Part shown: piece after piece, positions 8,504-17,875 of the stretch
How the letters are laid out: each line of letters begins with the position of its first letter
Numbering within the stretch: position 1 is the first letter of the stretch
NCBI RefSeq assembly: GCF_907163265.1
Contig: NZ_CAJQUM010000001.1
Coordinates: forward strand, 2,232,001-2,296,000
Direction of reading: 5' to 3'
Length of the DNA: 64,000 nucleotides
From: Georgfuchsia toluolica
GTDB taxonomy: Bacteria > Pseudomonadota > Gammaproteobacteria > Burkholderiales > Rhodocyclaceae
The notes under the pieces: model-generated
What the model was told of the DNA's origin: nothing
The model's input: only the letters and a program-made list of their open reading frames with translations
The model's database searches: none
Position numbers and translations under genes: made by a program

Positions 8504-8542
8504 TGCAGCTTCGGCCAGTCCTTTTTGGTCAAAGTGATCACG

Positions 8543-10087
8543 TCAGAATCCCTGCACCAGGCGGAAGGAAAACTTCGGTGCCTCGGCGTGGCCCAGGGTA
8601 GGCTCGTCGGAACTCTTGATGGTTTTGCCGGATTCGGCGTCGAAAGGCAGTTGCGTTATTTGCACACCGAGCGATTTTTCCTTGCCCAGTTCGGTGACAA
8701 ACTGGTTGACCAGTTGCAGCAGGGCACGATGGTCATTGGCCAGCGCGACAGGCAAATGGACATTGATTTCGGCGATGGCGTAGTAGCTTCCGCTGACGTT
8801 CAAGGGCGGTTGCTTCAAAACACCGGAAACTTGTTCTGTCGACGGCGGAAGTTTTGCTGACAGTTGCCATGAGATGCGCTGAAGCTCGATGCCCGGCATG
8901 GCATCGAGCGCCCGGCTCAATGGAATGCACATGGTCTCCATCAGGGGCGAGCGTTTGTCAAGTTCCTCAAAACGGGTTACCAGCGCGCGCATGTTCTCGG
9001 TGCTGATCGGTAACAGTGGCAGCGACTTCATGACTGCCTGGTATTTGTTCTCGTCGACTTGTGTTTGCTCTGCCATCTGGAGAGTATTTTCCTGCAGGGT
9101 GTTGACGTCCCAATACTGCTTTGCCGCGTAAAGCAGGCAGATCAAGAAAATGATCGCCGCTGCCGCGACCAGCCCCGAGCGCAACTGCCAGAGGCGGAAA
9201 AAATGCAGTTCGGCAGGGTGCGCGAATTGTTGCCCAGGCGGGCGGAGCACCAATTGATGCAGTAGCAGCAATTCGCAATGCGAATCCCGTGGCGGAGTTT
9301 TCAGGCCGGCTTTTCTGGCTTCGCTCAGCAGATCGATGTATTCGAAGGCAAGCTCCGCGGAAGGCCGGCAATGGGCGCGCAGAATGCTGAATTGATCGGG
9401 GTGCGCCAGTATCAATGCTTGCAGTGTGGCGCTACGGTCGATCAGGCGCTGTCCCGCCAGGTACTGGTAAATCTTCCCCGCTTCAACGGCGCAGGCAACG
9501 GCGACTTCTTCCGGCGTGTCGGCGGCCAGCGTCGTCAGGCGCGAAAAGTACAGCTTGCCATCATTGATGAAGGTTTGCCTGATGCCACTGCGGGTGAGCC
9601 AGAGGACCAGCCGCGGCCCGGGCAATTTGAGGTGGTGCAGCAGGGCGGTAAGTGCCAACGAGGCCGAGTAAATGCCGGCGAGCCGCCTCTCCGCCGCGCG
9701 CAGGGCAGCAAGCCACGGCTCCAGGTGACGCGGTTGGGTAAGCGCGGTAAACAGCATTTTCTCGTCGCGCCGTCCGCTCTTTTGTCGTCCCAGCGAAGTC
9801 GCCAGGGCAAAGGGAGTGCCGTAATAGTATTGCGCGAGGCGGCGTTGTGTCAGTGCGTTTCGATCCTTGCCGCTGACGAAGGGGATGTCTTCTATCTGGA
9901 AACCTTCTTCCGGGACATCCGCCATGATGGAAAAGATCGAGTTGCCATGGGCGGCGAGGTATTTCGCGAAGGCTTCGTGGCCGGTGGAATCAGACGCGAA
10001 GTTCTGCTCGGCATGCAAATGGCCGCCCTGCCAGTGCCAGGCAGAGAGTCGGTTGGCTTCCAGCAGAAGCAGTCGTCGTTGCGGCAT
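8543..10087 (-). CDS. mshI: MshI-like pilus biogenesis protein (PilM-like plus PilN-like)
   Basis: 514 residues. The first 330 or so are cytoplasmic and resemble a degenerate actin-like/PilM domain. A membrane helix follows (LVAAAAIIFLICLLYAA, about residue 320), then a periplasmic coiled coil and a PilN-like domain. This PilM-PilN composite fits MshI/BshI-type proteins, which recruit the motor and line up with the secretin. It starts with ATG at 10087, overlapping the last base of the MshG gene's stop codon, and its own stop is one base from the next gene's GTG. Strong operon coupling. Confidence 0.7.
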   Translation of the reverse strand: MPQRRLLLLEANRLSAWHWQGGHLHAEQNFASDSTGHEAFAKYLAAHGNSIFSIMADVPEEGFQIEDIPFVSGKDRNALTQRRLAQYYYGTPFALATSLGRQKSGRRDEKMLFTALTQPRHLEPWLAALRAAERRLAGIYSASLALTALLHHLKLPGPRLVLWLTRSGIRQTFINDGKLYFSRLTTLAADTPEEVAVACAVEAGKIYQYLAGQRLIDRSATLQALILAHPDQFSILRAHCRPSAELAFEYIDLLSEARKAGLKTPPRDSHCELLLLHQLVLRPPGQQFAHPAELHFFRLWQLRSGLVAAAAIIFLICLLYAAKQYWDVNTLQENTLQMAEQTQVDENKYQAVMKSLPLLPISTENMRALVTRFEELDKRSPLMETMCIPLSRALDAMPGIELQRISWQLSAKLPPSTEQVSGVLKQPPLNVSGSYYAIAEINVHLPVALANDHRALLQLVNQFVTELGKEKSLGVQITQLPFDAESGKTIKSSDEPTLGHAEAPKFSFRLVQGF

Positions 10088-11289
10088 TAGAATTTCAGCT
10101 TGGAAATCGTGTCATAAATCGGACCGAGCACCGACAGCATAACCCAGCCCAGAATGATGCCGACCGTCACCGTCATGGCAGGCTCGATCATGGCCTGCAC
10201 CCGCCCGATCGATTCCCTGACGTCGCGGTTGTAAAAATAGCTGACGTTCATCAGTGCGGTATCGAGCCCGCCGGTATTTTCGCCGACGCGCAGCATGCGG
10301 ATCACCAGTGGTGGAAACAGACCGACGCTCTGGAAGGCCGCGGTCACATTCTTGCCATCCGAGATGAGCTGCCCTACTTGTTGCAGCGCCTCCTTCATGA
10401 CGACATTGCCGACCACTTTTTCCGTCGCCTTGATCGAGTCGAGGATGGAAATGCCAGAGCCATACATCATGGCAAAGATGCCGGCAAAGCGCGACAGGAT
10501 GATTTTGCGCAGGATGTCGCCGACCATCGGAACCCTCAGCTTGAAGCCATCGAATGCCCGGCGCGCATTGGGGTTGGCGCGGATGGAAACGTTGATTGCG
10601 ACGGCGGCAACGATGGGGATGCCGATGATCAGGTACCAGTAGTTCACAAAGGCTTCCGAGGTGGCGATCAGAATCTTGGTTTGCATGGGCAGCTGCTGGC
10701 CCATGTTCCTGATGAAGCCGACCATTTTCGGCACCAGGTAGATCATCATGAAAAAAATGACGCCGATCACCACGACACCCATGAATGCCGGATACATGAT
10801 GAGCTTTTGGGTTTGTGCCGCCAGTTCATCCTGCCACTTGAGCGATTCGGTTAGGTTTTTCAGCACGTCCTGCAAATTACCGGTATCTTCACCCGCCTTG
10901 ATGAGGCTGATGAACACGTCATCGAATATCGAAGGATATTCTGCCATGGCTTCGGAAACCGTTTTGCCGCCGTTGATGCTTTCGATCATGCTGGCGGTGA
11001 CTTCGCGGAAGCGCGGATTTTCCATGCTGTCACGCAAGTCGGCGAGGCCCTCGATGATGGGTACGCCGGCACGGGTGAGCTGCTCCATATAAAAACAGAA
11101 ATTGATCAGTTCGACGCGGCTGATCCTGGCACGGGTAAAGCCTTGTCCTTCCTTGACCGGGTCGCCGTTGATGAAATCCAGGTCCATGCGCTTCAGGCGC
11201 ATTTCCAGGTCGATCATGTTGACGGCATCGAGACGGCCGAATACCGTGCGCCCGGCCGCCGTCATTGCCTTGTAGCGATATATCGCCAT
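10087..11289 (-). CDS. mshG: MshG, inner-membrane platform protein (GspF/PilC family)
   Basis: 400 residues with two T2SS-F domains, each followed by membrane helices (around residues 170-195, 220-240 and 370-390). Motifs such as GVPIIEGL, SLIKAGEDTGNL, MYGSGISILDS and MLRVGENTGGLD are the paired repeats of GspF/PilC proteins. It forms the platform that the MshE motor turns. The ATG at 11289 (MAIYRYKAM) is chosen because family members begin here and GAGGG lies upstream. It starts 7 bases after mshE, the order mshE-mshG of Vibrio and Shewanella MSHA loci. Confidence 0.9.
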   Translation of the reverse strand: MAIYRYKAMTAAGRTVFGRLDAVNMIDLEMRLKRMDLDFINGDPVKEGQGFTRARISRVELINFCFYMEQLTRAGVPIIEGLADLRDSMENPRFREVTASMIESINGGKTVSEAMAEYPSIFDDVFISLIKAGEDTGNLQDVLKNLTESLKWQDELAAQTQKLIMYPAFMGVVVIGVIFFMMIYLVPKMVGFIRNMGQQLPMQTKILIATSEAFVNYWYLIIGIPIVAAVAINVSIRANPNARRAFDGFKLRVPMVGDILRKIILSRFAGIFAMMYGSGISILDSIKATEKVVGNVVMKEALQQVGQLISDGKNVTAAFQSVGLFPPLVIRMLRVGENTGGLDTALMNVSYFYNRDVRESIGRVQAMIEPAMTVTVGIILGWVMLSVLGPIYDTISKLKF

Positions 11290-11296
11290 GGTTGCG

Positions 11297-13000
11297 CTAC
11301 ACCCTCTGTGTGAGATCGATGACGCGGCCGAGTTCTTCGAGCGAGGTCGATCCATCCAGGACGCGCTGCAGGCCATTCTCTGCCAGCGGATGGAAGCCTT
11401 TTTCGATGGCCACGCCGCGAATTTCGCGCAGGGTCGCGCGCCGTGCGATCAACTCGTCGAGATCGCCATCCATGCGCAGCAGTTCCATGATGGCGATGCG
11501 TCCGCGATAACCCAGGAAGTCGCAGCGTTCGCAGCCGGTGGAGCGGTAGAGCACGGGATGCGCATCGCCGCTCCGTGTCATTCCGAGCAGGCGCGTTTCG
11601 TGCGGCTCGGCGGCGTAGGTGCGGCGGCAATGCACGCACAGATGCCGCACCAGGCGCTGGGCGACGACGCCGATGATGTTGCCGGCCATGATGTCGGGCA
11701 GCACGCCGATATCGAGCAGGCGTGGAATGGCGCCGATAGCGGAGTTGGTGTGCAGCGTCGAATACACCTGATGGCCGGTCATGGCGGCGCGGAAGGCCAT
11801 TTCCGCCGTGTCGGCATCGCGAATCTCGCCGACCAGAATCACGTCCGGATCCTGTCGCATCATGGAACGGATGCCATTGGCGAAGTCGAGCTTGGCCGCT
11901 TCCGCCACCGAGGTCTGACGGATCATCGCCATCGGATATTCGACCGGATCTTCGAGGGTCATGATGTTGACCCCCTCCTGGTTGATGTGATTCAGCATCG
12001 AATACAGCGTGGTGGTCTTGCCGCTGCCGGTGGGGCCGGTGACGATGATGATGCCTTCCGGCCGCGCGATCATCAGCTTCAACTGGTCGAGTTGCTCTTC
12101 ATCAAGACCGATGCCATCGAGCGCGACGATGCTCTTTTGCCGGTCGAGAATCCGCAGCACGATATTTTCGCCGTGAATCGTCGGTTGCACGGAGACGCGA
12201 AAGTCGATCTGGCGGCCGCTGATGTTGAGCGTGATGCGGCCATCCTGCGGGGCGCGGGTTTCGGCGATGTTCATGCCGGCAATCACCTTGAGCCGCACCG
12301 CCATGGCAGCCCAGTACGATTTGTGCAGGGCGCGGATCTGACGCAGGATGCCGTCGACGCGATAGCGGATGCGCAGAAAGCTCGTCTCCGGCTCGAAGTG
12401 GATATCGGATGCCTCGCGTTTTACGGCGTCGGTGAGCAGGGCATCGACCAGGCGCACCACCGGCTGGCTGTATTCGTCGAACGAAGCCGATAACGAACGA
12501 TAGTCGATCTCGCCGGTTTCGATTTCGTTGAGAATGCCGTCGATCGACAGTTCGTGCCCGTAGTACTGGTCGATGGCGCGCGAGATTTCCGATTCGCCTG
12601 CCAGCAAGGTGTCGATGATCAGCTCTTGCGGCACCAGCGTCCGCAGCTTGTCGAGGGCAACGATGTCGTTCAAGTCGGCGGTGGCGATGGTCAGCCGGTG
12701 TTGATCGGCCGCGTAATCGAGCGGCAGGATGGTATGCCGCTTGGCCAGATCGCGCGGCACCAGCGCCAAGGCTGTGGCGTCGACAATCGCGTTCGAAAGA
12801 TCAATCGACTTCTGCCCGAGCGACTTGCTCAACGCATCGCGCAACGTCGCTTCGGAAAGAAAACCAAGAACGACCAGTTGTTTGCCCAGCGGCAGTTTCG
12901 ACTTGGTCTGCTCCTGCAGCGCGATGCGCAACTGGTCTTCGCTGATGACGCCTTGCGTGATCAGGGTTTGACCGATGGGTTTTTTGTTGGTGGCATTCAT
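11297..13000 (-). CDS. mshE: MshE, pilus extension ATPase with MshEN domain
   Basis: 567 residues from ATG 13000. The N-terminal part (residues 8-60) carries two copies of the pattern IGQTLITQGVISEDQL/LGKQLVVLGFLSE, the MshEN motif that binds cyclic di-GMP in characterised MshE proteins. The ATPase core has Walker A GPTGSGKTT (322-330), an Asp box with TLEDPVEY, Walker B LVGEIRD and His box STLHTNS, then a four-cysteine zinc site (CVHC, CERC). It powers pilus polymerisation at the inner membrane. An in-frame TTG at 13036 is possible, but neither start has a strong ribosome site. Stop and next start are 7 bases apart. Confidence 0.9.
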   Translation of the reverse strand: MNATNKKPIGQTLITQGVISEDQLRIALQEQTKSKLPLGKQLVVLGFLSEATLRDALSKSLGQKSIDLSNAIVDATALALVPRDLAKRHTILPLDYAADQHRLTIATADLNDIVALDKLRTLVPQELIIDTLLAGESEISRAIDQYYGHELSIDGILNEIETGEIDYRSLSASFDEYSQPVVRLVDALLTDAVKREASDIHFEPETSFLRIRYRVDGILRQIRALHKSYWAAMAVRLKVIAGMNIAETRAPQDGRITLNISGRQIDFRVSVQPTIHGENIVLRILDRQKSIVALDGIGLDEEQLDQLKLMIARPEGIIIVTGPTGSGKTTTLYSMLNHINQEGVNIMTLEDPVEYPMAMIRQTSVAEAAKLDFANGIRSMMRQDPDVILVGEIRDADTAEMAFRAAMTGHQVYSTLHTNSAIGAIPRLLDIGVLPDIMAGNIIGVVAQRLVRHLCVHCRRTYAAEPHETRLLGMTRSGDAHPVLYRSTGCERCDFLGYRGRIAIMELLRMDGDLDELIARRATLREIRGVAIEKGFHPLAENGLQRVLDGSTSLEELGRVIDLTQRV

Positions 13001-13041
13001 GCGAGAAGGACGGGGCGGGGTTTCAGGTAATGCCAAATGGT

Positions 13042-14355
13042 TTATTGCTGCAATTGCCGCAATCGTTCATCCGCTCTGCCCAGGTCGAAACCGGCAGGTC
13101 GGTTCCCGGCTGCGGCAATGGCCTGCGCGTAATAGTTGGCCGCCAGCCGGGGTTGCCGTAATTGGTCCAGGCTGACGGCCAGATTGAAAAGATAATCAGG
13201 GTTGCCCGGGTCGGCTGTCACCGCCTTGAAATAGGCCTGCTGCGCTTCCGGCCAGCGCTTGGCCGCCGCGCACAAATTGCCCAGGCCGAAGTTCAATGGC
13301 GCCGAATCGGGTTGCGTGGCGAGCGCCTGTTTCAGGCGCATCTCAGCCTCGGCCGGGTTTAGCTGCGTATGCAGGCCGATCAGACCGGCCTGCGCAAATG
13401 CATTGTGCGGATCGGCCTCAAGCAGGCGCAGGTAGTAATCGGCGGCCTGATCGGGATTGCCTGCGCGTTGCGCGAGAACGGCCAGCCCGGACAGGGCGTC
13501 GGTATTGCGCGGGTCATTGCCGAGCGCCTGCTCATAAGCGGTTTTTGCGGTGGCCGTGTCGCCGCGATTCAAGGCGCCATAGCCGCGTTCCAGCGCCGGG
13601 TCGGTTCGCGCCTCTGCGGCCTTGCTCAACTGGAACAGCTTCTTCATGGGAGTGACTGCCGGCGGCCTGGCTGGCTGGGGCTCAACGATCTCGCGCGCCA
13701 ACCTGGTTTGACCCTTGTCCGGAGACTCGGATGGCGTCGCCAGGCCCGGGATTGCGGACGCGCCGCCCGCTGGAGCTGGTGTCGCCGCGAGGGGGATGCC
13801 GGGCGTGGCAGGAGGCTGCTTGATATTGAGGCCGGCACCTGCCTGGAGACTTGATTTCGGTTGCAGTTCATACCAGAAATACCCGCCGATGCCGGCAACG
13901 GCAAGGAGCGTGATGATGCCGACGGTGATGGCGAAGGTCCGGCGTGAAGCTGGCGACTGTTTGGTTTCAAACAGATTATGTATAGCTTTGCGCTCTGTGA
14001 CATCGCCTCCGGCGCTGCCGGCGTGTGCGGCCTCGGCAGGCTGTAGGTGAAGCTGCCGCTTATGCCGCCGCCGCTCATAGGGAACGCCGATTTTCTGCAA
14101 AGCGAGCAAGTCTTCTGGGGCAATGGCCAGTGACGGTGCTGGTTCGACCGGCTGCTCCAGGCCGGCAGCCGGTGTATCCGAAAACCCGTTGTCTAGCAGT
14201 TGCGGCTCGAAGGCAATTGATTCGGGCACGGACTTCTCAGTAGCAGGGGAAAGTGAAGCTGGCTCAGAGGAAGCTGGAGCTGGCGCTGCGCTTTCGACCT
14301 CGGCCTTGCGTTTGGCAAGCTCTGCCTTCTTCAACGCGTCCATCAGCAGGCTCAA
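13042..14355 (-). CDS. mshN: MshN-like TPR protein
   Basis: 437 residues. It begins SLLMDALKKAELAKRKAE, the conserved start of this family, has one membrane helix (about residues 135-155), a proline/alanine-rich linker and four or five TPR repeats in the C-terminal half (for example GDTATAKTAYEQAL, GNPDQAADYYLRLL, WPEAQQAYFKAV). The TPR part is periplasmic and probably holds the secretin or inner-membrane ring together. The start is a TTG at 14355: a perfect AGGAGG sits seven bases before it, and TTGA overlaps the secretin stop. The next ATG (14343) is too far from that site. Confidence 0.8.
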   Translation of the reverse strand: MSLLMDALKKAELAKRKAEVESAAPAPASSEPASLSPATEKSVPESIAFEPQLLDNGFSDTPAAGLEQPVEPAPSLAIAPEDLLALQKIGVPYERRRHKRQLHLQPAEAAHAGSAGGDVTERKAIHNLFETKQSPASRRTFAITVGIITLLAVAGIGGYFWYELQPKSSLQAGAGLNIKQPPATPGIPLAATPAPAGGASAIPGLATPSESPDKGQTRLAREIVEPQPARPPAVTPMKKLFQLSKAAEARTDPALERGYGALNRGDTATAKTAYEQALGNDPRNTDALSGLAVLAQRAGNPDQAADYYLRLLEADPHNAFAQAGLIGLHTQLNPAEAEMRLKQALATQPDSAPLNFGLGNLCAAAKRWPEAQQAYFKAVTADPGNPDYLFNLAVSLDQLRQPRLAANYYAQAIAAAGNRPAGFDLGRADERLRQLQQ

Positions 14356-16166
14356 TGGCTTGCCTCCTGGGGGTCGATACCGAATGGAGGCTCGAACTGC
14401 TTGGAGTGTACCGGTGGGGCGTTGAAATTGCGGCCGGGCAAGTATTTTTTGAGCGTGCGGTAATCGCCGATCATGCTGGGGTTTTCGACAACCACTGGAC
14501 GCAGGAAAACTACAAGCTCGGATTTGGTGGTCGCGTTGTTGCGCTTGGTGAATATCTCGCCCCAAAATGGAATATCCCCGGCACCGGGGACCTTGCCGGT
14601 CTCGTAATCGCCGCGTTCCTGCATCAAACCGCCCAGTACCGCTATATCGCCATCGTTAAGGCGCATGATGGATTCGATTTCACTGGTTTGGATTTGCGGT
14701 ACCTGATTGGGCACTGCCAAGCCGGGGCTGGGGTCTGTCACAAAGCCGGAAATTGCCGAAATCGAAGGCCGAACATTCAGGATGATGGAACGGTCTGAAG
14801 CAACCTGCGGCGTTACTGACATCACGAGACCAACCGAGACCGTTTGCGGAGTTGCGGTTGTCGCTGTTTGCGCAGCGCCGGAATTGCCCGCCGCGACGTT
14901 GGAGACGATGGTGAAGTAAATAATGTTGTTAACCACCTTGAGTACAGCGGTCTGGTTGTTCAGCACTGAAAGCTTTGGGCTGGAAAGAACCTTGATCGTT
15001 CCGAAGTTGCTCAACAAATTTACGGTCTGCGTGAGATTCAATGGGCTTGAGTTGTCGGTTCGGGACAAGGTAAATGGGGTGATGGAACTCTGGCCGCTGC
15101 TGAGCGTGGGAAGTGACAGGCTAAATCCGCTGCCATCAGATCTGAGCCTCGACCAATCAATGCCCTGCTGGTATCCCTCGTTCAAATCGACTTGGACAAT
15201 GGTGGCTTCGATCATCACCTGGCGGCGCGCGCTGTTCATTACGCTGTCGAGGAACTCGATGATTTTTTCATGCTGGCGCGACGATGCTCTCGCGGCAACC
15301 ATACCAGTTTCAGGATTGACAATTACTAGTTTTGCTTCTTTTAGGTGCCCGCAAGCATTTTGCTTGCTACTTGCAACAGAATCATTGCTATCTGCCCCGA
15401 CGTTAGCTTGAACGTCCGTACGGCTGGGTTCGGATTTTAGAGAAGCAGAACCAGATGCTTGGCCAGAAGAAGACTTTTTCCCTTCTGCGCTCGCTTTGCA
15501 AGATACCTCCCAAAGATACTTGTCTTCTTCACCCAAAATATCATTTAGGTTTTTTTCCAGAGTTTCCCAGAAGCGATTCTTCGACGTATTGTCGATCTTG
15601 GTCGTTGAACTGTTGCCGCTCGAACCAGAGCCAGAACCAGAACCGGAACCGGTTGTTGTCCCAGAGCTGACCTGAGAATTAACCGAAGTGCTGACCGAGG
15701 TATCGCGCGTCATATTGACGTAGTCGACCGTGTAGGTGCGCAGATAAGGCGTATCGGGCGTGACGATCAAATTCGGGCCGTCAAGTTCCCAGCGCATGTC
15801 GACTTGTTTGGAAATGCGCGTCAGCAACTGTTGCAGGGTCTGGTTGATGGCGTTCAGCGTGACCGTGCCGTTGATGCCGGGATGAACATCGACATTCAAT
15901 TTCGCATCGCGCGCCAGGGCGAACAGGAGATCCTGTGCGGGGAGATTTTGCACCACGACGCTGTAGGTTTCGACCTTGGGCGCCGGCTTGGGACGCGGCA
16001 GCGCAACGCTGCTCTGTACCGGTGGCGGGATTGCTGCCGCCGCGCTGGAGGCGACGACGTCGGACTGTTGCAAGTGGCCGCTGGCAGGGGCCTGTACGGG
16101 CGCATGATTGCAGGCGGCCAGCAGCAGGGATGCCAGCAGCGTAATTTTCTGATTGTGACCGAGCAC
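14352..16166 (-). CDS. mshL: MshL outer-membrane secretin (lipoprotein)
   Basis: 604 residues. Starts at GTG 16166 with AAGGGA seven bases upstream. Signal peptide with lipobox LLLAAC (Cys19), so it is lipidated. An N-terminal secretin/TonB-like short domain (VVVQNLPAQDLLFALARDA) is followed by N domains, with a long Ser/Gly-rich insertion (about residues 170-190) and a Cys-containing loop. The C-terminal secretin core includes VMIEATIVQVDL, KVLSSPKLSVLNNQTA, VGLVMSVTPQV and KSELVVFLRPVVV. It forms the outer-membrane channel through which the pilus leaves. It shares four bases with the MshN start and is 136 bases from MshM. Confidence 0.9.
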   Translation of the reverse strand: MLGHNQKITLLASLLLAACNHAPVQAPASGHLQQSDVVASSAAAAIPPPVQSSVALPRPKPAPKVETYSVVVQNLPAQDLLFALARDAKLNVDVHPGINGTVTLNAINQTLQQLLTRISKQVDMRWELDGPNLIVTPDTPYLRTYTVDYVNMTRDTSVSTSVNSQVSSGTTTGSGSGSGSGSSGNSSTTKIDNTSKNRFWETLEKNLNDILGEEDKYLWEVSCKASAEGKKSSSGQASGSASLKSEPSRTDVQANVGADSNDSVASSKQNACGHLKEAKLVIVNPETGMVAARASSRQHEKIIEFLDSVMNSARRQVMIEATIVQVDLNEGYQQGIDWSRLRSDGSGFSLSLPTLSSGQSSITPFTLSRTDNSSPLNLTQTVNLLSNFGTIKVLSSPKLSVLNNQTAVLKVVNNIIYFTIVSNVAAGNSGAAQTATTATPQTVSVGLVMSVTPQVASDRSIILNVRPSISAISGFVTDPSPGLAVPNQVPQIQTSEIESIMRLNDGDIAVLGGLMQERGDYETGKVPGAGDIPFWGEIFTKRNNATTKSELVVFLRPVVVENPSMIGDYRTLKKYLPGRNFNAPPVHSKQFEPPFGIDPQEASH

Positions 16167-16302
16167 GCGCGATCCCTTGTCCGAAGATGCTTACCCCGAC
16201 ATCTTAACAGTTTGTTTTTGTTTTTAACTCAGAGGCTTGTGTTGGGACATGCCGGTAAACCCCTGCCTTTTCCTGTTACCTCGCAGTTTAATCCATTGGA
16301 AT

Positions 16303-17724
16303 TTAGCGTAATCGTCTTACCTGACGCGGATAAGGATGTGTGACCTGTACCCAGGCCGGCAGATTCCCGGCGGCGGCCCACGCGGCAGCGAGTGTGGCGT
16401 AATCGCCATAAATCACACCGTAGCGCATCTTGCCGCTCAAATCGGAACGGTAGGCATGTATGGCTTCGCGATCTACCGTTTCGCCGAGGCGGCGCAGGTA
16501 GGACTCGACATTGCCGGCTTGGTCCGCATCCACGGCATACAACTGCAGGAACCAGCGCTCGTCGGGGGCAGTGGCAAGCCATGTCTTGCCACGATCCAGG
16601 GCTTGCTCCGCCAGACTTGAAGCCGTGGAGCGGCTTGCGGCGCTCCCCTCACCCCTCGTCGGAGAAGGGATGGGGGAGAGGGGGAGAAGGGCAGGCTTTT
16701 CAGCGGGCGGCGTGGCAACCGGAGCCGTGACCGCCGCATTGGGGGTGGCCGAGATTGGCACGACAGGCGGCGCCGGAGTGGCGCCAGAAGGTGGCGCGGC
16801 GGCCGATGCTCCGAGAGCGAGGTAAGTCGTGGCTGCGGCTGCAATAATGACAAAGCCAATCGCGAGCGCCCCAGCCAGCAGCCACTTCCGTGACGGACGC
16901 CGGGCAGCCGTGGCGGTACTGAAGTCGCAGTCGCGGATGGCGGCACGGACTTCCTTGATGGTGATCTGGTGCGTGCCACTGGCAAAAGCCGCCAGCAAGG
17001 ACTTGTCGGCAAGAATGTTGATGCGCCGCGTCAGGCCCCTGGAGGCATCGTGAATCAGCCTGTTGGCAGCCGGGCTGAAGACATTCGGCCCCTTGTAGCC
17101 CGCGGCCCGCATGCGAAACTCCATGTATTCGGCGACGTCGTCGCGCACCAGCGGTTCGAGCATGAAATTGTGGGTGATCCGCTCCTTCAGCTGGCGCATG
17201 TCGGCGCGCGCCAATATGTCGTTCAATTCCGGTTGCCCGAATAACACCAGTTGCAGCAGTTTGTTGTGGTTCGTTTCGAGGTTGGAGAGGAGACGGATCT
17301 GCTCCAGCGTTTCCGCCGGCATGGCGTGCGCTTCGTCGATCAGGACAACCACGCGCCTGCCTTCCGCATGCAGGCTGATCAGGTGGTTCTGCAATAGCTT
17401 GAGAACGGCGCTGGCGCGGGCATTTTCCGGCAGCGTCAGCGCCAGTTCGTCGGCGATGGCGTAGAAAATGTCATCGCGCGAAAGCGAAGGGTTGCTCAGG
17501 TAAACAATGGCAACCTGCTCGGGCATGCGTTCCATGAGGACGCGGCAGAGCATGGTCTTGCCGCTGCCGACTTCGCCGCTGATTTTGATGATGCCTTCAT
17601 CATGGGTGGCGGCATAGAGCAATGCATCCAGCGTGGAGCCGCGGTTGGCCCCGGAAAAGAAAAATTCCGTGTGCGGTGTGATGCGGAACGGCGGTTCGGC
17701 GAGGCCGAAATGATCGAGATACAT
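16303..17724 (-). CDS. mshM: MshM-like AAA ATPase with C-terminal SPOR-like domain
   Basis: 473 residues. N-terminal ExeA/GspA-type AAA domain with Walker A GEVGSGKT (residues 50-57) and Walker B VVVLIDEAHAM, then a membrane helix (about 285-305), a low-complexity Ala/Pro linker, and a SPOR-like end (WFLQLYAVDADQAGNVESYLRRL). ExeA-family proteins help place secretins across the peptidoglycan, and the SPOR-like part should bind denuded glycan strands. The linker includes SPIPSPTRGEGS, which is the translation of a dispersed DNA repeat inserted in frame. Fusion of MshM with a SPOR end is more than the Vibrio MshM has. Confidence 0.85.
   Translation of the reverse strand: MYLDHFGLAEPPFRITPHTEFFFSGANRGSTLDALLYAATHDEGIIKISGEVGSGKTMLCRVLMERMPEQVAIVYLSNPSLSRDDIFYAIADELALTLPENARASAVLKLLQNHLISLHAEGRRVVVLIDEAHAMPAETLEQIRLLSNLETNHNKLLQLVLFGQPELNDILARADMRQLKERITHNFMLEPLVRDDVAEYMEFRMRAAGYKGPNVFSPAANRLIHDASRGLTRRINILADKSLLAAFASGTHQITIKEVRAAIRDCDFSTATAARRPSRKWLLAGALAIGFVIIAAAATTYLALGASAAAPPSGATPAPPVVPISATPNAAVTAPVATPPAEKPALLPLSPIPSPTRGEGSAASRSTASSLAEQALDRGKTWLATAPDERWFLQLYAVDADQAGNVESYLRRLGETVDREAIHAYRSDLSGKMRYGVIYGDYATLAAAWAAAGNLPAWVQVTHPYPRQVRRLR
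16641..16691. repeat. Dispersed repeat inserted in frame within mshM
   Basis: A stretch of the CTCACCCCTCGTCGGAGAAG type followed by GGGATGGGGGAG and GGGGGAGAAGGG. Such GAGGGGTGAGGG palindromic strings are common intergenic repeats in proteobacteria. Here it is translated as part of the linker, keeps the frame (about 48 bases) and does not disturb either flanking domain. A related string, GGAAGGGGGATGGGGGAAAG, occurs at 24261-24280. Confidence 0.55.
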
Positions 17725-17763
17725 GGCTTTAACGTGAAAAAGCGGAAACAGAGCCGGGTATAA

Positions 17764-17847
17764 CCACCGAGCGCAGCGAGCCGACCGGTAGCCCCGCCTT
17801 GGGGCGGGGGTGGGGGGGGGTAATTTTGCCTTTGCGCATTTTCATCC
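17764..17847 (-). repeat. Dispersed palindromic repeat, copy 1
   Basis: Reverse-oriented copy of the element also found at 37617, 41185 and 50051. Read on the minus strand it has a GCGCAAAGGCAAAAT head, a GC-rich hairpin (CCCCGCC/GGCGGGG type) and a tail ending in a CTCGCTGCGCTCG-type palindrome. It fills the 151-base gap between the regulator gene and mshM. No gene is visible in the gap. Confidence 0.65.
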
Positions 17848-17875
17848 TCAGGAGTGGCGTTGGGTACCATGCGCG

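Noticed and set aside
8405-8860. Plus-strand frame across the mshI-mshJ junction
   Set aside because: Would imply overlap of coding on both strands at an operon junction; no motif, and the frame break in mshJ explains the odd gap better.
11288-12493. 401-codon plus-strand frame within mshE
   Set aside because: Antisense to a complete GspE-type ATPase; no motif of its own.
16229-16582. Small minus-strand frame spanning the end of mshM into the mshL leader
   Set aside because: Arg/Cys-rich shadow of the SPOR-like end in another frame; no start signals.
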